Positions 19,179 to 28,451 of a stretch of DNA of 64,000 bases are shown in pieces (the first letter of the stretch is position 1; every line of letters starts with the position of its first letter). Source of the stretch: an uncultured Alteromonadaceae bacterium (lineage in GTDB: Bacteria > Pseudomonadota > Gammaproteobacteria > Enterobacterales > Alteromonadaceae); assembly GCA_947503265.1 (NCBI GenBank), contig CANNDC010000015.1:38014-102013 (forward strand). The letters are read 5' to 3'. Below the pieces are notes generated by a model, which saw only the letters and a program-made list of their open reading frames with translations, had not been told where the DNA came from and ran no database searches. A program made the translations under genes and the position numbers.

Positions 19179-20753
19179 TCACTGGTATCCTGAATCTATG
19201 ATTTGTTCTAATCTTGTTTGAAATTTTTTAACTAGTTCAGGTCTTTGTGCTGCCAAGTTGTGTTGTTCGCCTATATCATGCTCAAGATTGAATAGTTGGG
19301 GTTGCGTCTTGAACCCGCCATCAATATTTTTGTCTGCAACGAAACCAGCAAGGTTATTTGATCCTACAGGCGATATATATTTCCAATTTTCTACACGCAG
19401 AGAATTAGTAGCAAAAGATTCTTCGATGAGTTCAGTGCGCAATGAAGTACCTGTGCCAAGTAAAGCATCCAAATTTTGGATACTATCCAAAGCTTCTTTT
19501 AAGCCCAGTTCAATGTTTAGTAGTTTTGCCAGCGATGCATAAATATCCATTTGCGACATCAATTGGTCGTTCACTGATGCAGTAACCCTGTTCGGCCAGT
19601 AAACGATCATTGGCACTCGAGTACCAGCCTCATAAGCGCTGTATTTTCCTCCTCGAAATGGCCCCCATGGCTTATGCTCGCCTAGCATTTCAATGGCTTT
19701 ATCATCATAGCCGTCAGTTAATACTGGACCATTGTCGCTAGTGAAGATAATTATCGTGTTGTCTGCAATATCTAACTTTTCGAGGGTATCGACGATTTGC
19801 CCTGTCATCCAATCCATTTGCACTATGGCATCACCTCTTGGTCCCATTTTGCTTTTTCCGATAAAACGTGGATGAGGCAACCTAGGCACATGTATATCGT
19901 GATAAGAATGGAACAAGAAGAACGGTTTATTTCTGTTTTTGGTAATAAATTCAACAGCCTTACTGGTGAAAACGTCTGGAAACTCTTCGTCAACCCAAAG
20001 TGCTGATTCCCCACCAGCCATGGTACCGATGCGACTAACACCGTTGATAATTGTATCGCTGTGCTGGTCATCTGCCACAACTCTGGCTAGGTCAGGACGC
20101 TCCCGTCGAGTCGGCCTGTTACCTACTTTTTCTTTATAGCTTACGATAAGAGGATCGCTGGGCGCTAGATTTACCACCTTTCTGTTTTCCAGATACACAG
20201 TGGGGACGCGATCGCCTGTTGCAGGTAATAAAAAACTATAATCGAAGCCAATATCCAGTGGGCCAGGTGAGATTGACTCGTTCCAATTAACATCACCATT
20301 TCCTAAGCCCAAATGCCATTTGCCTACCACTGCGGTAGCGTAACCTGCTTTTTTAAGCATAGAGGGTAAAGTGGCTTTTCCAGGGCGAATAAGAGCTGGT
20401 GCATCACCCGGTAAAATAGCAGCGTTACTTCTAAAACCGTGCTCGCCAGTTAACAAAGAATATCTAGATGGTGTACATGTAGCCGCGGAGCTGTGTGCAT
20501 CAGTAAAACGAACTCCCAAAGCTGCCAATTTATCTATCGCCGGTGTATCAACACCAATCGCTCCATAGGCACCGACATCCCCGTAACCTAAATCATCAAC
20601 ATAAAATATGATGATGTTCGGGTCTTTAGCCTCCAAATTTTCAGGAGCAGTTGACACAGAACCATCAAATTTATTTTTGCAAGCAGATAGTAAGAGCACA
20701 ACAAACATTAGCCCATAAACAACATATTTATTCATAAGTATTCTTTCACTCAT
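19179..20753 (-). CDS. type I sulfatase, lipoprotein
   Basis: A 524-aa arylsulfatase-like enzyme. The signal YGLMFVVLLLSAC is a lipoprotein signal with lipobox LSAC, so it is anchored to a membrane. The metal motif is FYVDDLGYGDVG and the formylglycine signature is CTPSR with Cys93; GKWHLG and FTSDNGP are also conserved. The ATG at 20753 has AAGG six bases upstream; another ATG at 20735 also gives a good signal. It lies between the sulfatase-GH16 gene and FecI on the same strand. It probably desulfates a different position from the other two sulfatases of the locus. Confidence 0.9.
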   Translation of the reverse strand: MSERILMNKYVVYGLMFVVLLLSACKNKFDGSVSTAPENLEAKDPNIIIFYVDDLGYGDVGAYGAIGVDTPAIDKLAALGVRFTDAHSSAATCTPSRYSLLTGEHGFRSNAAILPGDAPALIRPGKATLPSMLKKAGYATAVVGKWHLGLGNGDVNWNESISPGPLDIGFDYSFLLPATGDRVPTVYLENRKVVNLAPSDPLIVSYKEKVGNRPTRRERPDLARVVADDQHSDTIINGVSRIGTMAGGESALWVDEEFPDVFTSKAVEFITKNRNKPFFLFHSYHDIHVPRLPHPRFIGKSKMGPRGDAIVQMDWMTGQIVDTLEKLDIADNTIIIFTSDNGPVLTDGYDDKAIEMLGEHKPWGPFRGGKYSAYEAGTRVPMIVYWPNRVTASVNDQLMSQMDIYASLAKLLNIELGLKEALDSIQNLDALLGTGTSLRTELIEESFATNSLRVENWKYISPVGSNNLAGFVADKNIDGGFKTQPQLFNLEHDIGEQHNLAAQRPELVKKFQTRLEQIIDSGYQ

Positions 20754-20821
20754 TAATAGCCTTAATAATTTACGACCGATGAACAGAGAAAAACCTCAAG
20801 TTAATAGGGATACTGCGTACG

Positions 20822-23002
20822 TTATCGATTCGATTTTTTCTGGTAAACCCTCACATAATCAATCTCATAATTTGAAGGAAATGATGTATTAGCCGGATCA
20901 CCGCCTTGGCTGCCACCGATTGCCAAATTCAATATCAGATAGTGAGGTTGCAGAAAAGGATTTCTCGGGTTAACACCGTCTGGGTTAATAGTAGTGGTTA
21001 AGTCAATTTCGTTGAGTAATTTATCATCAACATAGAGTTTTATAGAGCTCTCATCCCAATCCATTCTCCAAATATGGAATCGCTTATCCCAATTGGGATT
21101 GTTGAATTCGGATAAGGGAATTTTCACTGCATCCCAAACGGGCTTAGCAGGTTGACTCGCACCCCACGCTGCGTTCGCGAGTATCATACCGCGGTAGTAT
21201 TCCATCAAGTCTATTTCCCCTTTGCTCGGCCACTTGCCTAGCTCACCTAAGAACCAGATTGCCGGCCACAGACCAGCTTTCGCACTAATTTTAGCCCTTA
21301 CTTCAAACCGTCCATACAACCATGAGAGCTTCCCTTTAGTCGTGACTGAAGCTGACGTATAATCGATACTCTTTCGTGACTTCCGCCAATCATCTTCCGT
21401 TGGGTTAAAGTAAGGGTTTCTTTTCGACTCCCTACGCCCTTCTATAATAAGTAGACCGTCCCGACAAAAAGCGTTATCACTTTGATACCATTGCAATTCC
21501 TGATTGCGGACAAATCCACTCTCATAGCCCCAATACTTTTCATTCAAACGCCCAACACAATCAAATTCATCCTGCCATACCAGTTGATAAATATTCTCTT
21601 GCTGTTTACTCGGTTTCGGCTGATGTTTTTCGGGGGAATTTGAAAACCCCTGCAAGGGCCTGAAAACAGGGTCAATTAATTGCTTTTCCCACGTCTGCAA
21701 TTGTTGAAAGAGAAGGTTGTAAGCATTAGGATTGTCTTGCGATAAATTGCTTTTTTCTTCTAGATCAATTCGGAGATTGTAAAGATGCTGACCAGACTTG
21801 GCTGAATCAATCACTTTCATATTGCCATTTCGCATCGCCAATGTACCTTGGTCAAAATTTCTCCAATACAAAACGGGATGCGGTGGAGTCAAGTTTTCAC
21901 CCAGCAAATACGGGATCAAGTTTACACCATCGAGGGGGCGAGATTTGTCTATTGGGGCTTCAGTAACACCCGCAATAGTTGCCAATATATCCATCGAACT
22001 AACAGGGTAATTATAGGTAATATCAGCAGGAATTTTTGCTGGCCACCTCACTGCAAAAGGAACCCGCACGCCGCCTTCAAAGTAACTGCCTTTCTGACCT
22101 CGAAGAGGGCCATTATCAGATGCATTTTGACTTTCGGCTCCGCCATTGTCTGACAAAAAGAAGACGATGGTGTTATCAGCGATATTGAGCTTATTAAGGG
22201 TATCTAATACTCGCCCCACGCCATCGTCAACGGCGGTTATCATGGCTGCGTAAGTTCGACGCTTTTTGTTTTTGATATGGCTGTTTCGGTCTAAGTATTC
22301 ATCAGTCGCTTGCAGTGGCGTATGTGGCGCGTTGTAAGCCAAATATAAAAAAAATGGCTGGTGACTGTTGTTCTCTATAAACGCAACTGCTTTGTCAGAG
22401 AATTCATCTGTTAGATACTTTTTGGTTTCAACTTGCCGGTTATTTTCAAGAATTTTTGTGTCGTACCAAGACCAATCTTTTTTAGCGTGATATATATCTT
22501 TAACGGTGAGTAACTCGGGAAAGTATTGATGTCCGCCAGACAAAAATCCGTAAAAATAGTCAAAATCTCGGTTATTTGGACGAAAGGAAGGATGCGTTCC
22601 CATGTGCCACTTACCTATGATTCCGCTTTTATACTCCTTGGCTGCTAGCACTTCAGAAATCATCTTTTCAGATAATGCTAGTCCCGCATTTTGGTCATTG
22701 GGATCCACTACCGGATTGCGACCAAAGCCGAATCTTCCCTGGTATCGACCAGTCAGTAACCCAGCTCTACTTGGTCCACACACTGCATAAGTAACATAGC
22801 CATTGGTAAATCGGGCACCCTCAAGTGCGATTCGGTCGATATTTGGAGTTTTTATATCATTGCTACCATTAAATCCAACATCTGCGTAGCCCTGATCATC
22901 AGTCAATACAAGGATAAGATTGGGCCGAGTTGTAGCGTTAGTTATTTGACAAAATACCGAGATACAGATTATCACAATCCAGCTAAAATACTTTTTGCAC
23001 AT
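20822..23002 (-). CDS. bifunctional secreted sulfatase-GH16 endo-glycanase fusion
   Basis: This 726-aa protein joins two complete enzymes. Residues 1-24 are a signal peptide. Residues 25-450 are a type I sulfatase with LVLTDDQGYADVG, the formylglycine signature CGPSR (Cys75), GKWHMG and FLSDNGG. A polar linker (about 452-470, SPEKHQPKPSKQQ) follows. Residues 471-722 form a GH16 beta-jelly-roll with the retaining motif GEIDLME (nucleophile Glu596, Asp598, acid/base Glu601), GLWPAIWFLGE, and a typical family end, YEIDYVRVYQ. One protein would thus both desulfate and cleave a beta-linked polysaccharide. Both active sites look intact. Its GH16 substrate cannot be fixed by eye; the GH2 and sulfatase context favours a galactan. 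Confidence 0.9.
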   Translation of the reverse strand: MCKKYFSWIVIICISVFCQITNATTRPNLILVLTDDQGYADVGFNGSNDIKTPNIDRIALEGARFTNGYVTYAVCGPSRAGLLTGRYQGRFGFGRNPVVDPNDQNAGLALSEKMISEVLAAKEYKSGIIGKWHMGTHPSFRPNNRDFDYFYGFLSGGHQYFPELLTVKDIYHAKKDWSWYDTKILENNRQVETKKYLTDEFSDKAVAFIENNSHQPFFLYLAYNAPHTPLQATDEYLDRNSHIKNKKRRTYAAMITAVDDGVGRVLDTLNKLNIADNTIVFFLSDNGGAESQNASDNGPLRGQKGSYFEGGVRVPFAVRWPAKIPADITYNYPVSSMDILATIAGVTEAPIDKSRPLDGVNLIPYLLGENLTPPHPVLYWRNFDQGTLAMRNGNMKVIDSAKSGQHLYNLRIDLEEKSNLSQDNPNAYNLLFQQLQTWEKQLIDPVFRPLQGFSNSPEKHQPKPSKQQENIYQLVWQDEFDCVGRLNEKYWGYESGFVRNQELQWYQSDNAFCRDGLLIIEGRRESKRNPYFNPTEDDWRKSRKSIDYTSASVTTKGKLSWLYGRFEVRAKISAKAGLWPAIWFLGELGKWPSKGEIDLMEYYRGMILANAAWGASQPAKPVWDAVKIPLSEFNNPNWDKRFHIWRMDWDESSIKLYVDDKLLNEIDLTTTINPDGVNPRNPFLQPHYLILNLAIGGSQGGDPANTSFPSNYEIDYVRVYQKKSNR

Positions 23003-23451
23003 ATTGTCTTATACCTTTATCTGAAGACGTTTCGATAGGAACCGAGCAAACCCTCGATATTTCCAATCTATTCTGATTATTAGACAAAGACTGTTTTGTA
23101 CTGAAAAACCACAGTATGTGACGATCGACTAAACATGTTATAAGTCAGGTAATCACCAAATATTAAACAATTATTTGCTAGATATTGGTCAGATATTCTC
23201 CAGATACTATTTAAATATTAACTTGGTATTGGCGCGGTATTGGCTAGGTACTAACCCAATAAAACCAAACAAGCAGCTTATTGAAGTTCTATTGAATAGT
23301 GCACAGAGGTCGAAGAATTATTTTGTGAAGCCAAGGATTTTCTAAAGTATTTACTGCCCCAATTACAAAAGCAGGTTACTTGAGAATGGTAAAAACAGCG
23401 TGAACGCTCTATGTCGAAGAGTGAAATTACCGACAGTAGTCATCGGTTATA
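23003..23451. other. intergenic region upstream of the sulfatase-GH16 gene
   Basis: This 449-bp gap separates the utilisation locus from the sensor-kinase gene, which is on the same strand. It is AT-rich and holds the 11-bp array at 23180-23257. I found no ORF with a credible ribosome site and no clear terminator or sigma-70 promoter. The promoter of the locus is presumably between 23003 and 23180. Confidence 0.5.
23180..23257. repeat. degenerate 11-bp tandem array
   Basis: Seven units of 11 bp can be laid in register with one single-base insertion at 23224: AGATATTGGTC, AGATATTCTCC, AGATACTATTT, AAATATTAACT, GGTATTGGCGC, GGTATTGGCTA, GGTACTAACCC. They share the core RRTAYTNN. The array lies in the 449-bp gap upstream of the sulfatase-GH16 gene. 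An 11-bp period puts each unit near the same helix face. Confidence 0.65.
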
Positions 23452-24612
23452 CTAAGTAGCAGTGTCGCAATTCTGAGAATTACTATCGTGAGCAATGCTC
23501 AAACGAAAAATAGAACCTTTGTTATTTTCTGGGGTAGAAAATGAAATTGTTCCACCTAAAATATCTGCACTTTTCTTAACCATGTAAAGACCAAGACCTG
23601 TGCCGAATGCCGCTTTAGGATGGAAACGCTCGAACATTTGAAAAAGCTTTTTCTGGTTCTCCTCACTTATGCCTAAGCCGTTGTCTTCAACTTCAAATAC
23701 GAATTCATTTTCCTTCTGGTAGGTAGATATCTTGATATAAGAGCTAATTTCGCCCAAATCCTGATATTTGATCGCATTTGAAATGAAATTCTCGACTATC
23801 TGCATGTACCGATTAGTTTTGCCGCGCAACTTACCTCGATACTGAAAATGGGTTTCAATGTATAAACGATCAAAGTTTTTCATATGATTGAATTTGTCTA
23901 AGGCTGAATAGACCAGGTGCGGGACATCTACGGCTTTATCCTGCTCTTCTTGTAAATTCACCTTATGCAATTCTAGAATGCTGATGACAAGATCACTCAG
24001 TTTAGTCAGACTCGAGTGAGCAATTTCTATGGTGTTTTGCGCATCTTCATATTCGCCATCGTTAATACTTTGTCTCAACAACTCCATTATCGACGCAATT
24101 GAGCTAAGCGGTGTGCGCAAATCATGAGCGACCGAGTAGGTAAATTCTTCCAACTCTTTTTTTGCACTCACCAGTTCTTTAAGTGCTTTTTTCTCTTTCG
24201 ATACATCTTGGATTTGCGAAATAAAATATTGAGGCTCACCGTCGTCATCTCTAAGCAATGAAACCGTCAGCTTCACCCAAATTAGATGGCCGTTCTTATG
24301 GAAATAACGCTTTTCCATATTGTAGGTTTGTATCTCATTTTTTAACAAACGCTTTACATAACCTAGGTCTGCTTCGAGATCTTCGGGGTGAGTTATAGTC
24401 TGAAAATCGATCGTTTGTAGTTCTTCGCGTGTATAGCCAACCAGATCACAAACAGCCTGATTAACTTTTAACCAACTGCCGTCCAAGCCAACAAGCGCCA
24501 TGCCAATTCCGGAGTGCTCCATGGCAAGTTCAAATATATTGTTGCCTTGAATATGTTTGCTATTTGATAAAGCTTGCATTTTTGGTTTGTTGAGTTGATT
24601 GTATTCGTTCAC
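23452..24612 (-). CDS. PAS-domain sensor histidine kinase
   Basis: The protein has a PAS domain near the N-terminus (MEHSGIGMALVGLDGSWLKV, VGYTREEL, KRYFHKNGHLIWV), a PAC tail, then a HisKA domain with phospho-acceptor motif YSVAHDLRTPLSSI and a HATPase domain with N box FISNAIKYQ, G1 EDNGLGIS and G2 GTGLGLYMVKK. No membrane spans are visible, so it is probably a cytosolic kinase. No response regulator lies beside it, so its partner is elsewhere. I chose GTG at 24612 because AGG lies six bases upstream; GTG 24627 and ATG 24579 are other candidates. Confidence 0.85.
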   Translation of the reverse strand: MNEYNQLNKPKMQALSNSKHIQGNNIFELAMEHSGIGMALVGLDGSWLKVNQAVCDLVGYTREELQTIDFQTITHPEDLEADLGYVKRLLKNEIQTYNMEKRYFHKNGHLIWVKLTVSLLRDDDGEPQYFISQIQDVSKEKKALKELVSAKKELEEFTYSVAHDLRTPLSSIASIMELLRQSINDGEYEDAQNTIEIAHSSLTKLSDLVISILELHKVNLQEEQDKAVDVPHLVYSALDKFNHMKNFDRLYIETHFQYRGKLRGKTNRYMQIVENFISNAIKYQDLGEISSYIKISTYQKENEFVFEVEDNGLGISEENQKKLFQMFERFHPKAAFGTGLGLYMVKKSADILGGTISFSTPENNKGSIFRLSIAHDSNSQNCDTAT

Positions 24613-24660
24613 ACTAAACCTACACACAATTTATTTACATATAATGTGCAATCGTGTTTA

Positions 24661-25971
24661 CTATATTTTAACTTTATCTGCATTGATAATTGTCACTTCT
24701 CGCTGAGGGAATGGTATTTCTATACCATTTTCTCTCAAAGTCTCAAATATTATCAACATTAAGTCGCCGCCAACACGATTTTTTCCATCATCAACACCAT
24801 CAATCCAAAACTCAACAAACATATTGATTCCAGAATCTCCAAAACTATCAATTTCGCAATCAGGGCGTTCTTCAATCGGAATATCATCACCTGAAATGAC
24901 TTGTGGATGCTTGCCTACCGCTTCCTTTATGAATTCAACCATGCTTCTAACGTCTGTGGCATAAGGAACTGAAAAATCTACGCGATAACGCTGCTTAGGA
25001 TCTTTATGTGTCCAATTAATAAGTAGAGACGATATGAACTTCTCGTTCGGGACGAGAATGTCCTTCCCGTCATAGGTTTCCAAAACGGTGTAGCGCATTC
25101 TGAACTCGCGCACAAACCCCTTGCTACCATCATCTAACTCAACAAAGTCGCCTACGGTCAAAGAACGATCAAGTAAAATGATAATACCTGAGATAAAATT
25201 GGAGGCGATGGATTGCAATCCAAGTCCAAGACCAACACCCACAGCTCCACCAAAGACTGCCAAGGTCGTTAAGCTAATTCCCATCACATTGAGGAGCAAG
25301 AGTGAAATAATGCAAAACATGCCTACTTCAAGCAATTTGGAAAAGACTTCTTTGGTTCTTAAATCCAGTGACTCTTGCTTATAGATAACGTCTTTGCCGA
25401 AATTATTAGAAGCCCTTCCCGCCCAGAAAAGCACTGCCCCGAATACAATGACACGAACCAAACCGTAGGCAGACACTTCAACATTACCTAAACTTAAGGA
25501 AACGTTTTCCAGAGCCGTTATTACCGCTGGCAAATAGCCAAATAGGTGCAAGGCTAAAATCGGTAGACCAATCCAACGAAAAAAAGATGCGGCTAACGAA
25601 TTAACCACAAAGACACGTACCAAGGAGCTATAAAACAACAACACGGCTACGATCAATGATGCTTTAAGCAACCAAGTCTCTGACGTTTGCGTCCCCCCTA
25701 AATCAATAGAGATCCGTAACATCAAAATGGCAAAGAGAGGAAATAAGATCCCACCGATACGATAAGACAACTTTCGCATTGGGTGAGCACTTTGATCTGG
25801 TTTAACATGGGTTAGACCAATGCTTGCGCGCAGTTTACTGGCCACTAAGAATGCGACCAAGTATATGCCTAAAACGGTGGCTAGTTGAATGTATGTCGTC
25901 GTGTCTGATAAAACTAAAGCCGAAGAAGCGACAAACTTATCAAATAACTGTGTGAAATATTCAACGTTCAT
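24661..25971 (-). CDS. mechanosensitive channel of the MscS family
   Basis: A 436-aa protein with about six N-terminal membrane segments and the MscS core: pore helix rich in Gly/Ala (LAVFGGAVGVGLGLGLQSIASNFISGIIIL), then DRSLTVGDFVELDDGSKGFV and a beta domain ending in EIPFPQREV. It would open under membrane tension to release solutes during hypo-osmotic shock. It is a different subfamily from the YbdG-like channel at 7.8 kb. It is upstream of the PAS kinase on the same strand, with 48 bp between them. Confidence 0.88.
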   Translation of the reverse strand: MNVEYFTQLFDKFVASSALVLSDTTTYIQLATVLGIYLVAFLVASKLRASIGLTHVKPDQSAHPMRKLSYRIGGILFPLFAILMLRISIDLGGTQTSETWLLKASLIVAVLLFYSSLVRVFVVNSLAASFFRWIGLPILALHLFGYLPAVITALENVSLSLGNVEVSAYGLVRVIVFGAVLFWAGRASNNFGKDVIYKQESLDLRTKEVFSKLLEVGMFCIISLLLLNVMGISLTTLAVFGGAVGVGLGLGLQSIASNFISGIIILLDRSLTVGDFVELDDGSKGFVREFRMRYTVLETYDGKDILVPNEKFISSLLINWTHKDPKQRYRVDFSVPYATDVRSMVEFIKEAVGKHPQVISGDDIPIEERPDCEIDSFGDSGINMFVEFWIDGVDDGKNRVGGDLMLIIFETLRENGIEIPFPQREVTIINADKVKI

Positions 25972-26055
25972 AACACATTAATATGCAGAAATATCATGTG
26001 TCTACTATGAACGATAACCCAAATTTTGCAAAACAGTTTATTTAGGGTGTTTTTA

Positions 26056-26244
26056 TCACCAAACGAGAGCAATAGTGAGTAGCAAGCCTAAAACTAGAAA
26101 AGATACACCGAAGAATCCATATTCAACCTTTTCTTTCATCCCATGAGCCGGAGAAGGAATCACGCCCATGATAATACTGCTCAATCCCAAAACGAATGTC
26201 AGTACGACTAATCCGAATAATCCTGCTTCTGCAAAACTTGCCAT
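26056..26244 (-). CDS. small two-span membrane protein
   Basis: This 62-aa protein has two hydrophobic segments (LFGLVVLTFVLGLSSIIMGV and YGFFGVSFLVLGLLLTIALVW) joined by a short polar loop (PSPAHGMKEKVE). The ATG at 26244 has a GGAG ribosome site five bases upstream. I do not recognise the family. It lies upstream of the MscS gene with an 84-bp gap, so the two could share a transcript. Confidence 0.6.
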   Translation of the reverse strand: MASFAEAGLFGLVVLTFVLGLSSIIMGVIPSPAHGMKEKVEYGFFGVSFLVLGLLLTIALVW

Positions 26245-26531
26245 TTTCACTCCAAAGATATGTATTTATGCTGTGTATATTATGCACTAAACACCCGACC
26301 TCTGTGAATCGAATAGTCAAAACAATTCTCTTTTTTTTCAATCTCGAGATTTAGTGAAATTAACTAAATTTTCGTCTGGTTCGCGAAAAACACTAACTTT
26401 AATCTTCATTCAAGACAACGAGAAAATTTTATCCTAATGAAATATAAGCACTTTTTACGTTTGGCCTGAAGGTTGCTAATCCATATCAAACATTATCGAA
26501 TTTAAATTTATTATTACCACAGGATTACGTT

Positions 26532-27314
26532 ATGAAACGCACTATTATTGCCGCAAGTTTAGTTCTTTGTTCAGGTTCTCTTTTAGCCAACGAATGCAAT
26601 GTTAATATTGATGGTAACTTGAAATTGGAAAACGATATTCTGACTATTACAACCGAGCAAGATGATGTCATTTCAATCGAGTCTAACCACCAGCTGTATG
26701 TGAATGGAGAAGAGGTTTCTCTTTCACGTTCAGAGCAACGTTGGGTAAAAGACTACTATGATGGGATTTACAGTGCTGTTCCCCAAGCGGCATCAATCGC
26801 TGTCGAAGGTGTCGCGTTAGCTTCAGACGCTATTTCAGAGGTATTTGGCGGGCTACTTGGTGCAGATACCCAAGCTATCGATAAAATCACCGTCAAACTG
26901 TCGGACATAGGTGATAAAATTCATGATAATTTCTATGCTGAGGACGGCAGTATCAGAGTAGATTCAGCCCATTTTAGTGATGGCGACATGTTTGGTGAAG
27001 AATGGGAAAATGAATTTGAAGCTGCAGTAGAAGACGTCATCAGTTCTTCTATTGGTCAGATTTTGGTCGCCATTGGCACCCAAATGATGTTTGGTGATAA
27101 TGAAGCGGGTGATTTTGATCAACGCATGGCGAGTTTCACCGATGACCTTGAAATGCGCATGGAACAACAAGCCGCCATCATCGAAGAAAAAGCTGACGGG
27201 CTTTGCTACCTAGTTGCCGACATTGATTACGCTGAAAACAAACTCCAAGACAATGTGAGCGAACTCTCAGATTTAAACGTATTCTCTGTAGAAAAAAATA
27301 AAGACAGAATGTAA
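26532..27314 (+). CDS. YggN-like periplasmic protein (DUF2884)
   Basis: A 260-aa protein with a signal peptide (MKRTIIAASLVLCSGSLLANE). The mature part has the DUF2884/YggN pattern: CNVNIDGNLKLENDILTI, LYVNGEEVSLS, and a long acidic helical C-terminus. Function is unknown in the family. Two Cys residues (in NECNV and GLCYL) could form a disulfide. It begins at ATG behind an AGGA site and is followed ten bases later by a GTG-initiated reductase gene, so the two are probably one operon. Confidence 0.8.
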   Translation: MKRTIIAASLVLCSGSLLANECNVNIDGNLKLENDILTITTEQDDVISIESNHQLYVNGEEVSLSRSEQRWVKDYYDGIYSAVPQAASIAVEGVALASDAISEVFGGLLGADTQAIDKITVKLSDIGDKIHDNFYAEDGSIRVDSAHFSDGDMFGEEWENEFEAAVEDVISSSIGQILVAIGTQMMFGDNEAGDFDQRMASFTDDLEMRMEQQAAIIEEKADGLCYLVADIDYAENKLQDNVSELSDLNVFSVEKNKDRM

Positions 27315-27324
27315 TAGGACTAGA

Positions 27325-28137
27325 GTGAATTTACTTATTATCGGTGGTGGCTGGTTAGGGCTACCACTTGCTTTGAAACTTCAAAATGACGGTCACAACG
27401 TGGTCGTCACTAAACGTTCTGAAGAAAGCCTTTTGAGCATTCAAGACAAAGGCATTGATGGGCTCTGTTATACCTTGGGTGACAATCTAGAGGACACACT
27501 GTTAAATACGCTCTCCGCTAGCCAGACAGTGATTATCAATATTCCACCCGGCAGGAAAAATTTCACACCTGAAATATTTATCGACAGAATGAAATCACTT
27601 ATCTCATTTGCTGCAGACAGCCCTGTTAGTCAATTGATCTTTATCTCTACATCGGCAGTCTACGGCAACCAAAGTAGAAAAGTGTTTGAATATTCGGAGC
27701 TGGCCCCTGTAACTGAAAGTGCGAAAGCCCATATAGCAATCGAAAATCACATTCGAAGTGAGTTTGGCGATAACGGCACTATTTTAAGGTTATCAGGCTT
27801 GGTTGACCAAGACCGTCATCCGGCTAAGAGCCTTTCTGGTCGAAAAGATATCGCTAATGGGCAGCAATGTGTCAACCTTATTCACCGTGAAGATGTCATT
27901 GCGGCACTGGAAAGAATCATTGAAAATCATGTGTATGGGAAAACACTGCACTTGGCAGCAGCAGATCATCCTACTCGAGAGGCATACTATACCCATGCTG
28001 CCAAAACAATGAACCTACCTGAGCCAACATTCAACTCAGACGAATCAGCTGGTTCTGGGAAAATGTTAGATAGCGGTTTAACACTTTCTGAGCTTGAGTT
28101 AACACTTAAATATCCAAGCCCTTTCGATATGCTGTGA
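27325..28137 (+). CDS. NAD(P)-dependent epimerase/dehydratase-like protein (YeeZ-like)
   Basis: A 270-aa extended short-chain dehydrogenase. The Rossmann motif is LLIIGGGWLGLPLALKL, and the strand IFISTSAVYGN resembles the active-site Ser/Tyr region of sugar-nucleotide epimerases, though the usual YxxxK is not obvious. It resembles E. coli YeeZ, whose substrate is not known. It starts at GTG with AGGA upstream. Confidence 0.78.
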   Translation: MNLLIIGGGWLGLPLALKLQNDGHNVVVTKRSEESLLSIQDKGIDGLCYTLGDNLEDTLLNTLSASQTVIINIPPGRKNFTPEIFIDRMKSLISFAADSPVSQLIFISTSAVYGNQSRKVFEYSELAPVTESAKAHIAIENHIRSEFGDNGTILRLSGLVDQDRHPAKSLSGRKDIANGQQCVNLIHREDVIAALERIIENHVYGKTLHLAAADHPTREAYYTHAAKTMNLPEPTFNSDESAGSGKMLDSGLTLSELELTLKYPSPFDML

Positions 28138-28225
28138 AATGGGTTAACGCAACTCACCAATTTAGCTCATACCTTTATTTTGATTCTGTGTATCTCCTCA
28201 ATGCGATGACCCCACTTAAATCAAA

Positions 28226-28450
28226 CTATGTCTTGGTTTTAGATACTTCACTTCTAGGATCTGTTTTCCGTGCTTGCTTGATCATATTGAGAGTGAGCAC
28301 TTTGCCATCTGAAAGTGTAATAAGATCACAACCATGCCGCTGTTCGCCCACCCTCTCCAATTGCGGTTTGGCCGGTCGCTTGATTTCATAGTTTATTTGA
28401 GTGAGTTGAACCGTTAGTATGGAATCAAGGTCATTTTTTAGGGAAGACAA
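28226..28450 (-). CDS. candidate small conserved-looking protein, start unclear
   Basis: The minus strand between two plus-strand genes encodes about 74 residues that look protein-like: QINYEIKRPAKPQLERVG, EQRHGCDLITLSDGKVLTL and NMIKQARKT. The only in-frame initiator upstream is TTG at 28450, with no ribosome site, and it abuts the divergent gene at 28452. It may use a rare start or be a decayed gene. I do not recognise the family. Confidence 0.4.
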   Translation of the reverse strand: MSSLKNDLDSILTVQLTQINYEIKRPAKPQLERVGEQRHGCDLITLSDGKVLTLNMIKQARKTDPRSEVSKTKT

Positions 28451-28451
28451 T

